A stretch of DNA of 36,696 nucleotides from Rhizobium alarense. Lineage in GTDB: Bacteria; Pseudomonadota; Alphaproteobacteria; Rhizobiales; Rhizobiaceae. The stretch is taken from NCBI RefSeq assembly GCF_021555155.1, contig NZ_JAKGBU010000002.1, positions 90,019 to 126,714 of the forward strand, written 5' to 3'. The notes below the pieces were generated by a model. It was given only the letters and a program-made list of their open reading frames with translations, was not told the origin of the DNA and searched no databases. The translations under genes and the position numbers were made by a program. This document shows, in pieces, positions 1 to 8,789 of the stretch (position 1 is the stretch's first letter; each line of letters starts with the position of its first letter).

Positions 1-1
1 G

Positions 2-715
2 GGCGTCGCCGGCCGGCCGCTCCTGACGCTGACGACGGCGGGCGACGCGGTGCGGGCGCCGCGCACCACCCCCGGCCTCTTCCACAATGCCTTCCTCGTG
101 CCGAGCCGCGCCGAGCTCGGCCGCTGGCTTTCCAACGCGGTGCAGAACGGCGTCCGGCTCACCGGCGCCTCCGACCATCTGGTGAGCGAGGCGATCTATC
201 TCGACGACCCGGAGGGCAACGGCATCGAGGTCTATCGCGACCGCCGGCGCGACGAATGGACCTATGTCGAGGACGGCACGGTGAAGATGGCGACGATGCG
301 GCTCGACTTGCAGGCGCTCTACGACGAGACACCGCAGGGCGCCTGGGACGGCATGGCCGAGGGCACGGCGATCGGCCACATCCACCTGCAGGTCTCCAGC
401 CTGCCGGAGGCCGACCGGTTCTTCGGCGACGTGCTCGGCCTCGACCTGATGGCGCGCTATCCGGGCGCAAGCTTCTTCGCGTCCGGCCGGTACCACCACC
501 ATATCGGCGCCAATATCTGGAACTCGCGCGGCCAGCCGAAGCGCGAGGGGCGCATGACCGGGCTTGCGGACTATACGATCCGGTTCACCGACAGGGCCAA
601 GCTCGACGGGGCCGTGGCCGCGCTCGACACGCTCGGCATCGCCGGCGAGCGGCAGGGCGAGGTCGTCTCGCTGACCGACCCGTGGGGTATCGGCCTGAAG
701 CTGGCGATGGCCTGA
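2..715 (+). CDS. VOC family (glyoxalase/extradiol dioxygenase fold) protein, 5' end cut off
   Basis: The reading frame is open from the first complete codon at base 2, so the true start lies left of the window; the GTG at 50 is internal. Two vicinal-oxygen-chelate domains are visible. The tail of the first contains FHNAFLVPSRAELGRWL and DPEGNGIEVYRDR. The second starts at about base 376 with GHIHLQVSSLPEADRFFGDV and ends with DPWGIGLKL. The two-domain layout resembles CatE-type catechol 2,3-dioxygenase-like proteins, which hold a metal with His and Glu residues; HIHLQ and the Glu of GNGIEVYRD fit metal ligands. The substrate cannot be told from sequence. The neighbour is convergent (DUF930 on the other strand). 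Confidence 0.85.
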   Translation, partial: GVAGRPLLTLTTAGDAVRAPRTTPGLFHNAFLVPSRAELGRWLSNAVQNGVRLTGASDHLVSEAIYLDDPEGNGIEVYRDRRRDEWTYVEDGTVKMATMRLDLQALYDETPQGAWDGMAEGTAIGHIHLQVSSLPEADRFFGDVLGLDLMARYPGASFFASGRYHHHIGANIWNSRGQPKREGRMTGLADYTIRFTDRAKLDGAVAALDTLGIAGERQGEVVSLTDPWGIGLKLAMA

Positions 716-744
716 GATCGGGTCTGAGGCCGGGCGCCGCCGCG

Positions 745-1137
745 TCAGTCGTAGAGATAGTGCTCGTCCCATTGCGACCGGGGCACCCGGTTGCCGATCG
801 TGAACCTGAAGTCCTGGATATCCAGCCGGTTCTTCGCCGCGACGCAGCGATAGGAAAGCCGGTACCATTCGCCGTCGCTGCGGAAGACGGCCCCCTTGGT
901 GCGCAGCGTCGTGCCGGAGAGTTTCGGTTCGGCGAAGGCATAGGCAATCACCTTGTCGGGCCGGAATCCGCCGTCGTCATGCGAGATCCGGTTCATCGCC
1001 TCGATGTCGCAGCGCTGTTCCAGCTTCTCGTCGGGGGCGAGTCGCTCCAACTGCTCGCGGATGCCCGCATCGATCGCTGCGGCGGGAACGGGAAGCAGGA
1101 ATGCCAGCGCAAGAGCGCAACAGATCAGCGGTTTCAT
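745..1137 (-). CDS. DUF930 domain protein, probably exported
   Basis: A 130-residue protein. The start chosen is the ATG at 1137 (MKPLICCALALAFLLPVPAA), because it gives a clean signal peptide: one Lys, a hydrophobic core and an Ala-rich cleavage region. An ATG at 1191 would put 18 polar residues in front of it. The mature part has LERLAPDEKLEQRCDIEAMNRI, the hallmark region of DUF930, a family found mainly in Rhizobiales, with a second Cys later in YRCVAAK that could pair with the first in the periplasm. Function is unknown. It is divergent from the AI-2E permease, with about 210 bases between them. Confidence 0.8.
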   Translation of the reverse strand: MKPLICCALALAFLLPVPAAAIDAGIREQLERLAPDEKLEQRCDIEAMNRISHDDGGFRPDKVIAYAFAEPKLSGTTLRTKGAVFRSDGEWYRLSYRCVAAKNRLDIQDFRFTIGNRVPRSQWDEHYLYD

Positions 1138-1349
1138 GGGTTCGGGGTCGGTCCTCTGTTCGTCACAGACGGCGAACGCTGCCGCCGACACCCTCCTGCT
1201 CCCGCCCGAATGCGGCCATTCGAGGGCAAGGCGGGTTCATGACACTTGGCGGACGGGCCGCCGCCGGCCGGAATGGAACTTCGGATCGGCACGTGCGTTC
1301 ATGGCCATCGACCCGGGGACAGCCCTGGGGGGCAGCAAAGGCAGGCGAG

Positions 1350-2477
1350 ATGCGTCATGATCCGGAACGCGTTCTGAAGGAACGGGCGGATGTCGGCTAT
1401 GAGATGCTTGGGCCGGCCTCTCCGGCCGGGACGTCGCGCAAGGACGGGCTCGATCTCGCCGCCGGCTGGGCGCTGATCGGCATCTTCCTCCTGATGGCGC
1501 TCGCCGCCGTCTACCTCATGGCGCCGATCCTCATCCCGCTGTCGCTCGCCGTGGTCACCGGCCTCATCCTGGGGCTCGCGGCCGAGAGGCTGACCGATGC
1601 GGGCATCCCGCCGCTGCCGGCCGCGCTGCTGCTCGCCACCGCCTTCGGTGTCGGCGTGTTCGTCATCACGGGCATGCTCGTCGAGCCGCTGACGGCGCTG
1701 GCGAACAATGCCCCGGACGTCATCCGCGACACGATAGACCGGATTAGGCCGAGTCTCGAGCGCATAGAATGGCTGAACATCCGCGCGGAAACCTTTTCGA
1801 CGGGCGCGATGTCGCTCGAGAGCCTGCTTGAAAATACCAGCAGCCTCGTCGCCATGGTCTCGGCAGGCGTCGCGCCGGCGCTGCTCCAGGCGCTGATTTT
1901 CTTCGCCGCCCTCGTTCTCTTCCTGGCGGGCCGGCTGAAGCTGCGCCGCATGCTGATCCTGGCCTTCCCCCGGCGCGGGCAGCGTCTCGCGGCCATTCGC
2001 GTGATGAACGCGATCGACCGTTCGCTTGGCTATTATTTCGCGATCGCCGTCGTGGTCTATGCCGTCTTCGGCCTCGTTACCGCGGTGATCGCCTATGCGG
2101 GCGGGTTCGCGATGCCCGCCTTGTGGGGACTGTTCGCCTTCGTCGCGAGTTTCGTGCCGTTCCTCGGCGTCGCGGTGGTCTCGGCGGCGATGGCGGTGAC
2201 CGGACTGCTGACACACGACACGACGATCGCCGGCCTGTCGCCCGCCATTGCCTTCCTCGCGGCCAATCTCGTCGTCGAGAATTTCGTCTTCCCGTCCGTG
2301 ATGGGGCGCCGGCTGCAGCTTAACGCCTTCATCATCTTCACGGCCATCATCTTCTGGACCTGGCTGTGGGGGCCTGCCGGCGCCATGCTGGCGCTGCCGC
2401 TCTCCATCATCGGCATGACGATCGCCGACGAACTGCGCCCGGTGAAGAAGAAGAGCAGGCCCTCACTGCCCGGCTGA
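1350..2477 (+). CDS. AI-2E family transporter (PerM/YdiK-like permease)
   Basis: A 375-residue integral membrane protein. The start is the ATG at 1350 (MRHDPERVLKE), preceded by a purine-rich GGCAGGCGAG; the frame stays open upstream but those codons look non-coding. After a polar N-terminus come paired membrane spans (LIGIFLLMALAAVYLMAPIL; LSLAVVTGLILGL; LLLATAFGVGVFVITGMLV), a large soluble loop with the IRDTIDRIRPSLERIEWL region, then C-terminal spans including GLFAFVASFVPFLGVAVV, a typical family signature. Members are inner-membrane permeases; only some export autoinducer-2 and others move different solutes or ions, so the substrate is open. Transcribed alone, ahead of the blh operon. 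Confidence 0.88.
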   Translation: MRHDPERVLKERADVGYEMLGPASPAGTSRKDGLDLAAGWALIGIFLLMALAAVYLMAPILIPLSLAVVTGLILGLAAERLTDAGIPPLPAALLLATAFGVGVFVITGMLVEPLTALANNAPDVIRDTIDRIRPSLERIEWLNIRAETFSTGAMSLESLLENTSSLVAMVSAGVAPALLQALIFFAALVLFLAGRLKLRRMLILAFPRRGQRLAAIRVMNAIDRSLGYYFAIAVVVYAVFGLVTAVIAYAGGFAMPALWGLFAFVASFVPFLGVAVVSAAMAVTGLLTHDTTIAGLSPAIAFLAANLVVENFVFPSVMGRRLQLNAFIIFTAIIFWTWLWGPAGAMLALPLSIIGMTIADELRPVKKKSRPSLPG

Positions 2478-2500
2478 GCCGGAATGCCGCAGCGGTTCTC

Positions 2501-2548
2501 TTGCGTAATTCATCAATATACATTATATGAAATTGTATATTGATGAAT
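2501..2548 (+). promoter_or_regulatory. Probable BigR operator overlapping the blh-bigR promoter
   Basis: A perfect 15-bp inverted repeat, left arm 2508-2522 (ATTCATCAATATACA) and right arm 2534-2548, separated by 11 AT-rich bases, in otherwise GC-rich DNA. A -35-like TTGCGT at 2501-2506 and a -10-like TATATG at 2524-2529 (17-base spacing) place the promoter inside the palindrome, so a bound repressor would block it. BigR of Xylella and Agrobacterium is known to repress its own operon from an AT-rich palindrome at the promoter. That this palindrome is the BigR site is inferred from position. Confidence 0.75.
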
Positions 2549-2561
2549 GCAGGAGCTTCCC

Positions 2562-3857
2562 ATGAACATGGTCCCCGTCGACGACCGGCTGACGCTGGCG
2601 AGCCAGCCCGGCCTGGAAGACATCGCCGCCCTGAAGGCGGCGGGCTATTCGACCGTCCTGAATCTTCGTCCGGACAACGAGGAGCCGGGACAGCCCGACA
2701 GCGGCGCCGCGCGACGCGCCGTGGAGGATGCCGGCCTCGGCTATGTCTTCATTCCGGTGACGGAGGAGGCGATCCGGGAGTCGGATGTCCGCGCCTTCCA
2801 GCGCGCCGTCGCGGCGGCGCAGGGCAGGGTTCTCGCCCATTGCAGAAGCGGAAAGCGCGCCGCCGCGCTCCATGTCATTGGCGAGGTGCTCGACGGCCGC
2901 ATGCGTCGCACGGACGTGCCGGCCTTCGGCGAGCGCCAGGGTTTCGATCTTTCGGCCGCCGCCGCCTGGCTCGGGCGCGAGGCGGCGCGCGTGCCGCAGG
3001 TCAAGGGTTTCTTCGACCCGCGGACCTGGAGCATCCAGTATGTCGTGAGCGACCCGGCGACAGGCCGGTGTGCCATCGTCGACCCCGTCCTCGACTACGA
3101 CGAGAAGTCCGGCGCGACGTCCACGCAAAGCGCCGACGCGATCCTTGCCCATGTGGCGCAGGAGGGGCTCGAGGTCGAATGGATTCTCGACACGCATCCC
3201 CATGCGGACCACTTCTCGGCGGCGCAGTATCTCAAGGAGAAGACCGGTGCGCCGACGGCGATCGGCGCCCGCGTCGTCGACGTACAGCGGCTCTGGAAGG
3301 GGATCTACAACTGGCCGGCCCTCAAGGACGACGGCTCGCAATGGGACCGCCTGTTCGCCGACGGCGACACATTCTTCGTCGGTTCCGTGCCCGCCCGGGT
3401 GCTGTTCTCGCCGGGCCATACGCTGGCCTCGGTGACCTATGTGATCGGCGACGCGGCTTTCGTGCACGACACGATGTTCATGCCGGACAGCGGCACGGCG
3501 CGCGCCGATTTTCCCGGCGGCGACGCGGCGCGGCTCTGGCGCTCCATGGCGGCGATCCTCGCGCTTCCGGACGAGACCCGCATCTTCACCGGCCACGACT
3601 ACCAGCCGGGCGGCCGCGAGCCGCGCTGGGAAAGCACGGTCGGCGAGGAGAAGCGGAGCAATCCCCATCTCGCCGGCGTGACGGAGGCCGAATTCGTCCG
3701 GCTGCGCGACGCCCGCGACCGCACCCTGCCGATGCCGAAACTCATCCTGCATGCGCTGCAGGTGAACGTCCGCGCCGGGCGCCTGCCGGAGCCGGAGGAG
3801 AACGGCCGCCGCTACCTCAGGATTCCGCTGAACGCGCTGGAAGGAGCCGCCTGGTGA
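2562..3857 (+). CDS. blh: Blh: DSP/DUF442 sulfurtransferase-like domain fused to ETHE1-like persulfide dioxygenase
   Basis: A 431-residue fusion. Residues 1-110 are a dual-specificity-phosphatase-like DUF442 domain with the P-loop HCRSGKR (Cys94), which in this family serves sulfur transfer. From about 145 comes a metallo-beta-lactamase fold of ETHE1 type: HPHADH at 212-217, then SPGHT, VHDTMFMPD and FTGHDY, supplying the His/Asp iron ligands. Blh proteins of Agrobacterium and Xylella detoxify sulfide by oxidising persulfide, releasing sulfite, in the cytoplasm. The start at 2562 is preferred over the ATG at 2547 because AGGAG lies 7 bases before it and the 2547 ATG sits in the operator. First gene of the sulfide operon; it overlaps bigR by four bases. 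Confidence 0.93.
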   Translation: MNMVPVDDRLTLASQPGLEDIAALKAAGYSTVLNLRPDNEEPGQPDSGAARRAVEDAGLGYVFIPVTEEAIRESDVRAFQRAVAAAQGRVLAHCRSGKRAAALHVIGEVLDGRMRRTDVPAFGERQGFDLSAAAAWLGREAARVPQVKGFFDPRTWSIQYVVSDPATGRCAIVDPVLDYDEKSGATSTQSADAILAHVAQEGLEVEWILDTHPHADHFSAAQYLKEKTGAPTAIGARVVDVQRLWKGIYNWPALKDDGSQWDRLFADGDTFFVGSVPARVLFSPGHTLASVTYVIGDAAFVHDTMFMPDSGTARADFPGGDAARLWRSMAAILALPDETRIFTGHDYQPGGREPRWESTVGEEKRSNPHLAGVTEAEFVRLRDARDRTLPMPKLILHALQVNVRAGRLPEPEENGRRYLRIPLNALEGAAW

Positions 3858-4198
3858 TCGCGATCCCCACCCCGAAGGGCGAGATGACGCTGGCGCCCGA
3901 CGCCATGGAAACGAAGGCGGCAGAGGTCGCCGGCCTGCTGAAGACGCTCGCCCATCCTTCCCGGCTGATGCTGGTCTGCACGCTGGTCGAGGGCGAGGCC
4001 TCGGTGGGCGGACTGGAGGCGGCGCTCGGCCTGCGCCAGCCGAACCTGTCGCAGCAGCTCAACGTGCTGCGCGAGGCCGGCATCGTCGAGACGCGCCGGG
4101 AGGGCAAGCAGATATTCTACCGCCTGACGGGCGAGAAGGCGGCGCAGCTCGTCGGCGCGCTCTACGGGATATTCTGCGCCGGGGAGGAAAGCCGATGA
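3854..4198 (+). CDS. bigR: BigR, ArsR-family sulfide/redox-sensing repressor
   Basis: A 114-residue winged-helix repressor of the ArsR/SmtB fold. The GTG at 3854 overlaps the blh stop codon and has AAGGAG 7 bases upstream. The recognition helix region is LRQPNLSQQLNVLREAGIV and the wing is RREGKQIFYRL. Counting from this start, the only two cysteines are Cys42 (MLVC) and Cys108 (YGIFC), the same numbers reported for the redox-switch pair of Xylella BigR, whose disulfide releases DNA. It lacks the metal-binding ELCVCDL motif of arsenic sensors. It probably binds the palindrome at 2508-2548 and is lifted by sulfide or persulfide. Being second in the operon gives autoregulation. Confidence 0.93.
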   Translation: MIAIPTPKGEMTLAPDAMETKAAEVAGLLKTLAHPSRLMLVCTLVEGEASVGGLEAALGLRQPNLSQQLNVLREAGIVETRREGKQIFYRLTGEKAAQLVGALYGIFCAGEESR

Positions 4199-4605
4199 CC
4201 GCCTATCTCCCGCCACTTCTCGGCGGCGTGCTGATCGGCCTTTCGGCCGCCATGCTGCTCGCGCTCAACGGCCGCACCGCCGGCATCAGCGGCATCGTCG
4301 GCCGGCTGCTGCAGGGGACCGGCGTGGCGGTCAACGCCGCCTTCGTGGCCGGCCTGCTGCTCGGCCCGGTCCTCTATCGTGCCCTGTCCGGCGGCTGGCC
4401 GGCGGCGACGATGACGCAACCGCTGCCGGTCGTCGTCGTTGCCGGCCTGCTGGTCGGATTCGGCACGCGCATGGGCTCGGGCTGCACCAGCGGCCACGGT
4501 GTCGTCGGTCTCGCGCATCTCTCGCCGCGGTCCTTCGCCGCCGTTGCGAGCTTTCTGGCGGCCGGCATCGTCGCCGTCGCATTGCTGAGGAGCCTCGGCC
4601 TGTGA
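4195..4605 (+). CDS. YeeE/YedE (sulf_transp) family membrane protein, first half-transporter
   Basis: A 136-residue membrane protein starting at an ATGA overlap with bigR. Four hydrophobic segments are visible, with the family motif [19 protein letters not shown] containing the conserved Cys that handles thiosulfate or persulfide sulfur in YeeE-like carriers. In BigR operons, two such half-size proteins (PmpA/PmpB type) follow blh and bigR and probably form one inner-membrane sulfur channel. Direction and substrate are not proven; sulfite, thiosulfate or persulfide are candidates from context. Translational coupling fits a 1:1 ratio with the next gene. Confidence 0.87.
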   Translation: MTAYLPPLLGGVLIGLSAAMLLALNGRTAGISGIVGRLLQGTGVAVNAAFVAGLLLGPVLYRALSGGWPAATMTQPLPVVVVAGLLVGFGTRMGSGCTSGHGVVGLAHLSPRSFAAVASFLAAGIVAVALLRSLGL

Positions 4606-5036
4606 ACCGTCTTTCAGCGCAGACACTCGCCGCCCTTGCGTCCGGCACCGTCTTCGGCCTCGGGCTTGCGCTTTCCGGCATGCTCGACCCGGCCCGCGTC
4701 CAGGGCTTCCTCAATGTCGCGGGACGCTGGGATCCGAGCCTCGCCTTCGTGCTTGCCGGCGCGGTCGCCACGCTCTTCGTCGCGCTGCGCACCATCCGCC
4801 GCATGCGGCGGCCGGCATTCGATACGTCCTTCCACCTGCCGGAAAACCGCCGGATCGATCGGAGGCTGATCCTTGGCTCGGTCGTGTTCGGCTTCGGCTG
4901 GGGTCTCGCCGGCTTCTGCCCCGGGCCGGCCGTGTCGGCTGTGACCCTCGGCGTCGTCGAGCCCGTTCTCTTCGTCGCCGCCATGGCCGCCGGCATGGTG
5001 CTGCACGACCGCCTTGCGGCGCGGGGGACGGCATGA
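4602..5036 (+). CDS. YeeE/YedE family membrane protein, second half-transporter
   Basis: A 144-residue membrane protein starting at a GTG (4602) that overlaps the preceding stop codon. It has ASGTVFGLGLALSGMLDPAR near the N-terminus and GFGWGLAGFCPGPAVSAV in the second half, the paired DUF395/YeeE signatures, with a Cys in GFCPGPA. A basic stretch between spans (RTIRRMRRP) should face the cytoplasm. It is the partner of the gene before it: full-length YeeE proteins carry both motif sets in one chain, here split over two genes. Part of the blh-bigR sulfide operon. Confidence 0.87.
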   Translation: MNRLSAQTLAALASGTVFGLGLALSGMLDPARVQGFLNVAGRWDPSLAFVLAGAVATLFVALRTIRRMRRPAFDTSFHLPENRRIDRRLILGSVVFGFGWGLAGFCPGPAVSAVTLGVVEPVLFVAAMAAGMVLHDRLAARGTA

Positions 5037-5815
5037 CGATGCAGGCGTTCGCGGCGGTCGGTTCCGGCGGTCTGGTCGGTTTCCTGCTCGGCCTCGTCGG
5101 CGGCGGCGGCTCGATCCTCGCGACACCACTTCTCGTCTATGCCGTCGGCGTCGTGCCGCCGCATGTGGCGATCGGCACCGGCGCGCTCGCCGTTTCCGTC
5201 AACGCCTTCGCGAATTTCGCCGGCCATGCGCTGCGCGGCCACGTCTGGTGGCGCTGCGCGCTCGTCTTTGCCGCGCTGGGCACGCTCGGCGCCTATGGCG
5301 GATCGAGTCTCGGCAAGGCCGTCGACGGACGGCACCTGCTCGTGCTCTTCGGCCTCCTCATGCTCGCCGTCGGCCTTCTGCTGCTCCGGCGGCGCCCGGC
5401 GGGCGCCGCCGCGCCGCGCCCCGTCGACCGCCGCATGTGCGCCCTGACGGCGCTCGTCGCGCTCGCCGCCGGCGCTGCCTCCGGCTTTTTCGGCATCGGC
5501 GGCGGCTTCCTCATCGTGCCGGGTCTCGTGTTCGCCACCGGCATGCCGATGATCAATGCCGTCGGCACGTCGCTGCTCGCCGTCGGCGCCTTCGGCCTCG
5601 CGACCGCGCTGAACTACGCCGCATCCGGGCTCGTCGACTGGGCGCTTGCCGCCGAGTTCATCGGCGGCGGGCTTGCCGGCGGTCTCGCCGGCACGGCGCT
5701 CGCCACCCGGCTCGGCGGCCGTCGCGACCTGCTCTCGCGCCTCTTCGCCGCCCTCGTCCTCACCGCCGCCGCCTATGTGCTCTATCGCAGCATCGGCGAC
5801 CTTTCGGCGGGCTGA
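5033..5815 (+). CDS. TauE/SafE family sulfite (anion) exporter
   Basis: A 260-residue inner-membrane protein, last gene of the sulfide operon, starting at an ATGA overlap with the gene before it. It shows the inverted repeat of the TauE/SafE fold: GGLVGFLLGLVGGGGSILATPLL at the N-terminus and ASGFFGIGGGFLIVPGLVF in the second half, each followed by the conserved xGTxxLxVxxxA pattern (IGTGALAVSVNAFANF; VGTSLLAVGAFGLATAL). Members export sulfite or sulfonates. Here the likely job is to remove sulfite made when Blh oxidises persulfide, inferred from the operon. No clear terminator is visible directly after it. Confidence 0.9.
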   Translation: MTMQAFAAVGSGGLVGFLLGLVGGGGSILATPLLVYAVGVVPPHVAIGTGALAVSVNAFANFAGHALRGHVWWRCALVFAALGTLGAYGGSSLGKAVDGRHLLVLFGLLMLAVGLLLLRRRPAGAAAPRPVDRRMCALTALVALAAGAASGFFGIGGGFLIVPGLVFATGMPMINAVGTSLLAVGAFGLATALNYAASGLVDWALAAEFIGGGLAGGLAGTALATRLGGRRDLLSRLFAALVLTAAAYVLYRSIGDLSAG

Positions 5816-6044
5816 GGGATCGTCTTGACCTGCGTCAGGGCGGGTCGAAAACGGCTTTTTCGAGCGCCGAAGCGGAGCCTGCACCAAGGACGAGAGCATC
5901 GGAGCGCAGAAAACGCCATTTGCAGACAGCCGTCACGCAGGTTCAAAACGGTCTCCGGTTGCAGCGCCGCCCGTCTTGGCGCTTGATGCGCGGGGCGGGG
6001 GTCTCTATCTGTCGTGCTCCAGATGCGATTTGCCGGAGCCTGCC

Positions 6045-8138
6045 TTGCCCCCCTTTGACAACCTCCCCGCCGCCCCGATTGCCGCCCGCAAACCCGTCTC
6101 GGAGACGCGCCACGGCATCACGCGGACCGATGACTATGCCTGGTTCCGCGCCGACAACTGGCAGCAGATGTTCAAGGATACCTCGATCCTCGATCCGGAA
6201 ATCCGCGCCCACCTGGAGGCCGAGAACGCCTATATGAAGGCGGCCATGGCCGATACCGAGGCGTTGCAGAAGGCGCTCTTTGCCGAGATGCGCGGCCGCA
6301 TCAAGGAGGACGACAGTTCGGTGCCGGTCAAGGACGGGCCCTTTGCCTACGGCTCCTCCTATGTCACCGGCGGCGAGCAGCCGCGCTATTTCCGCGAGCC
6401 GCGCGACGGCGGCGAGCGCAGGATCCTGCTCGATGGTGACAAGGAGGCGGAGGGCAAGGACTATTTCCGCCTCTCCGGCCTCGACCATGCGAGCGATCAC
6501 ACGCTCGGAATCTGGGGCTATGACGACAAGGGTTCGGAATATTTCACGCTGCGCGTGCGCGATCTCGAGACGCTGGAGGATCGCCGCGACGTGATCGAGA
6601 ACACCGGCGGCGGCGGCGTCTGGGCGCCGGACGGCGGGAGCTTCTTCTACACGCTGCAGGACGAGAACCACCGCCCGTCGAAGATCTTCCACCACATCCT
6701 CGGCGAGCCGCAGGACAAGGACCGGCTCGTCTACGAGGAGACCGATCCGGGCTTCTTCGTGTCGGTCGGCGGCTCGCTGCTCGACGACTACGTCTATATC
6801 GACATCCACGACCACGAGACGAGCGAATACCGCCTGCTCTCGACGAAGGACCTTTTCGCGGAGCCGGTCGTCGTGGCGCCGCGCCGGACAGGCCTTGAAT
6901 ACTCGATGACCGAGGGCGGCGACGTCTTCTACATCCTGACCAATGCCGACGGCGCCCGGGACTTCAAGATCATGGAGGCGCCGGTGACGGCGCCGGAGCG
7001 CGGCAACTGGAAAGAGGTGGTGCCGCACCGGCCGGGCACGCTGATCCTCAACCACATGGCCTTTGCCCGCCACCTCGTCTGGCTGGAGCGCCACGAGGGC
7101 CTGCCGCGCATCGTCGTGCGCGACCGCAGGAGCGGCGAGGAACACGAGATCGCCTTCGCCGAGGAGGCCTATTCGCTCGGGCTTTCGGGGGCGGCGGAAT
7201 ACGACACCGACGTCATCCGCTTCTCCTATTCCTCGATGACGACGCCGTCGCAGCTTTACGACTACGACATGGCGACGCGCCGGCGCACGCTTCTGAAGAC
7301 GCAGGAGGTGCCGTCCGGACACGATCCGGACGACTACGTCACCCGCCGCGTCTTCGCGCCGGCGCATGACGGCGAGCGCGTGCCGGTGACGCTGCTCTAC
7401 CGCAAGGACACGGCCCTCGACGGCTCGGCCCCCTGCCTGCTCTACGGCTACGGCGCCTACGGCATCTCCATCCCCGCCTCGTTCAACACCAACTGCCTGT
7501 CGCTCGTCGACCGCGGCTTCGTCTATGCCATTGCCCATATCCGCGGCGGCAAGGACAAGGGTTTTGCCTGGTACGAGAACGGCAAGATGGAGAAGAAGAA
7601 GAATACGTTCAGCGACTTCATCGCCGCCGCCGACCACCTCGCGAAGGAGAAATTCACCGCCTACGACCGCATCGTCGCCGAAGGCGGCTCGGCCGGGGGC
7701 ATGCTGATGGGCGCCGTCGCCAACATGGCGCCGGAGAAATTCGGCGGCATCATCGCCGCCGTGCCCTTCGTCGACGTCTTGAACACCATGCTCGACGACA
7801 CGCTGCCGCTCACCCCGCCGGAATGGCCGGAATGGGGCAACCCGATCGACAGCGCGGATTTCTACCGGCTGATGGCCTCCTACAGCCCCTATGACAATGT
7901 CGGCGCCAAACCCTATCCGCCGATCCTGGCGCTGTCCGGCCTGACCGACCCCCGCGTCACCTACTGGGAGCCGACGAAATGGGTGGCGAAGCTGCGGGAC
8001 CACTCGACGAGCGGCGCGCCGGTGCTGCTGAGGACCAATATGGGCGCCGGCCACGGCGGCGCCTCCGGCCGCTTCCAGCGCCTCGAGGAAATCGCCTTCG
8101 AATACGCCTTCGCCATCAAGGTGGCGGGGAAGATGTGA
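6045..8138 (+). CDS. ptrB: Oligopeptidase B (S9A serine peptidase)
   Basis: About 697 residues, the usual family length. I place the start at a TTG (6045) with GGAG at 6035-6038; a longer frame opens at 5976 but its extra residues (MALDARGGGLYLSC) do not look like the family. The N-terminus PPFDNLPAAPIAARKPVSET and DDYAWFRADNW are typical. A seven-bladed propeller occupies roughly residues 70-400. The hydrolase domain carries the nucleophile in GGSAGGMLMG, the Asp in SGLTDPRVTYWEP and the His in GAGHGGASGRF. The enzyme cuts short peptides after Arg or Lys in the cytoplasm. Single gene, with DUF1697 directly after. Confidence 0.92.
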   Translation: MPPFDNLPAAPIAARKPVSETRHGITRTDDYAWFRADNWQQMFKDTSILDPEIRAHLEAENAYMKAAMADTEALQKALFAEMRGRIKEDDSSVPVKDGPFAYGSSYVTGGEQPRYFREPRDGGERRILLDGDKEAEGKDYFRLSGLDHASDHTLGIWGYDDKGSEYFTLRVRDLETLEDRRDVIENTGGGGVWAPDGGSFFYTLQDENHRPSKIFHHILGEPQDKDRLVYEETDPGFFVSVGGSLLDDYVYIDIHDHETSEYRLLSTKDLFAEPVVVAPRRTGLEYSMTEGGDVFYILTNADGARDFKIMEAPVTAPERGNWKEVVPHRPGTLILNHMAFARHLVWLERHEGLPRIVVRDRRSGEEHEIAFAEEAYSLGLSGAAEYDTDVIRFSYSSMTTPSQLYDYDMATRRRTLLKTQEVPSGHDPDDYVTRRVFAPAHDGERVPVTLLYRKDTALDGSAPCLLYGYGAYGISIPASFNTNCLSLVDRGFVYAIAHIRGGKDKGFAWYENGKMEKKKNTFSDFIAAADHLAKEKFTAYDRIVAEGGSAGGMLMGAVANMAPEKFGGIIAAVPFVDVLNTMLDDTLPLTPPEWPEWGNPIDSADFYRLMASYSPYDNVGAKPYPPILALSGLTDPRVTYWEPTKWVAKLRDHSTSGAPVLLRTNMGAGHGGASGRFQRLEEIAFEYAFAIKVAGKM

Positions 8139-8162
8139 CCTGACGTCGGCAGGAGGCCGCCC

Positions 8163-8687
8163 ATGCCCGTCCACGTTGCCCTTCTGCGCGCCGTCAATGT
8201 CGGCGGCACCGGCAAGCTGCCGATGGCGGAGCTGCGGGCGATCTGCGAGGGGCTCGGCTTTGCCGGCGTCGAGACCTACATCCAGAGCGGCAACGTGCTC
8301 TTCCGCTCGGACCTGTCGGCCGGGGAGGCGGAGGCGGTGCTCGACGAAGCGCTCGCCCGGCGGCTCGGCAAGGCGCCGGGCGTCATGATCCGCAGCGCCG
8401 CCGAGCTTGCCGCGCTCGTTGCCGGCAATCCCTTTCCGCAGGCGAAGCCGAACGTCCTGATGGTCAACTTCCTGCCGGGGGAGATGCCGGCCGAACCGCT
8501 GGCCGGCCTCGTCGCGCCGGACGGCGAGGCGGTGCATGTCGGGACCCGGGAGATCTGGGTCCACTATCCGAACAGCTCCGGCCGCTCGAAATTCAGGCTC
8601 CCGGCGCTGAAGCGCGCCACATCCCGCAACCTCAATACCGTGGCGAAGCTTGCGGACCTTGCGGCGGCGCTGGAGCGGCGCCTGTAA
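8163..8687 (+). CDS. DUF1697 family protein
   Basis: A 174-residue cytoplasmic protein with AGGAGG seven bases before the ATG. The N-terminus VALLRAVNVGGTGKLPMAELRAICEGLGF and the IQSGNVLFRS motif are the DUF1697 hallmark; the C-terminal RSKFRLPALKRATSRNLNTVAKL is also typical. The family has a duplicated ferredoxin-like fold and no established biochemical function. It follows ptrB by 24 bases, so the two may be co-transcribed, but no functional link is known. Confidence 0.9.
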   Translation: MPVHVALLRAVNVGGTGKLPMAELRAICEGLGFAGVETYIQSGNVLFRSDLSAGEAEAVLDEALARRLGKAPGVMIRSAAELAALVAGNPFPQAKPNVLMVNFLPGEMPAEPLAGLVAPDGEAVHVGTREIWVHYPNSSGRSKFRLPALKRATSRNLNTVAKLADLAAALERRL

Positions 8688-8789
8688 CCACGCCCTGCGC
8701 CGTGCAGGTTGCCGCCGGCGGGAAAGGTTTTGTTCAGCCGGCGCTGCTACCGTCGGTGGCTTGTGAAACCGGGTGGGTCCGCGGGCGGC

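Noticed and set aside
5825-5838. FNR/FixK-like box TTGAC-N4-GTCAG after the TauE gene
   Set aside because: The last base deviates, it is more than 200 bases from the ptrB start and no anaerobic gene is next to it; likely chance.
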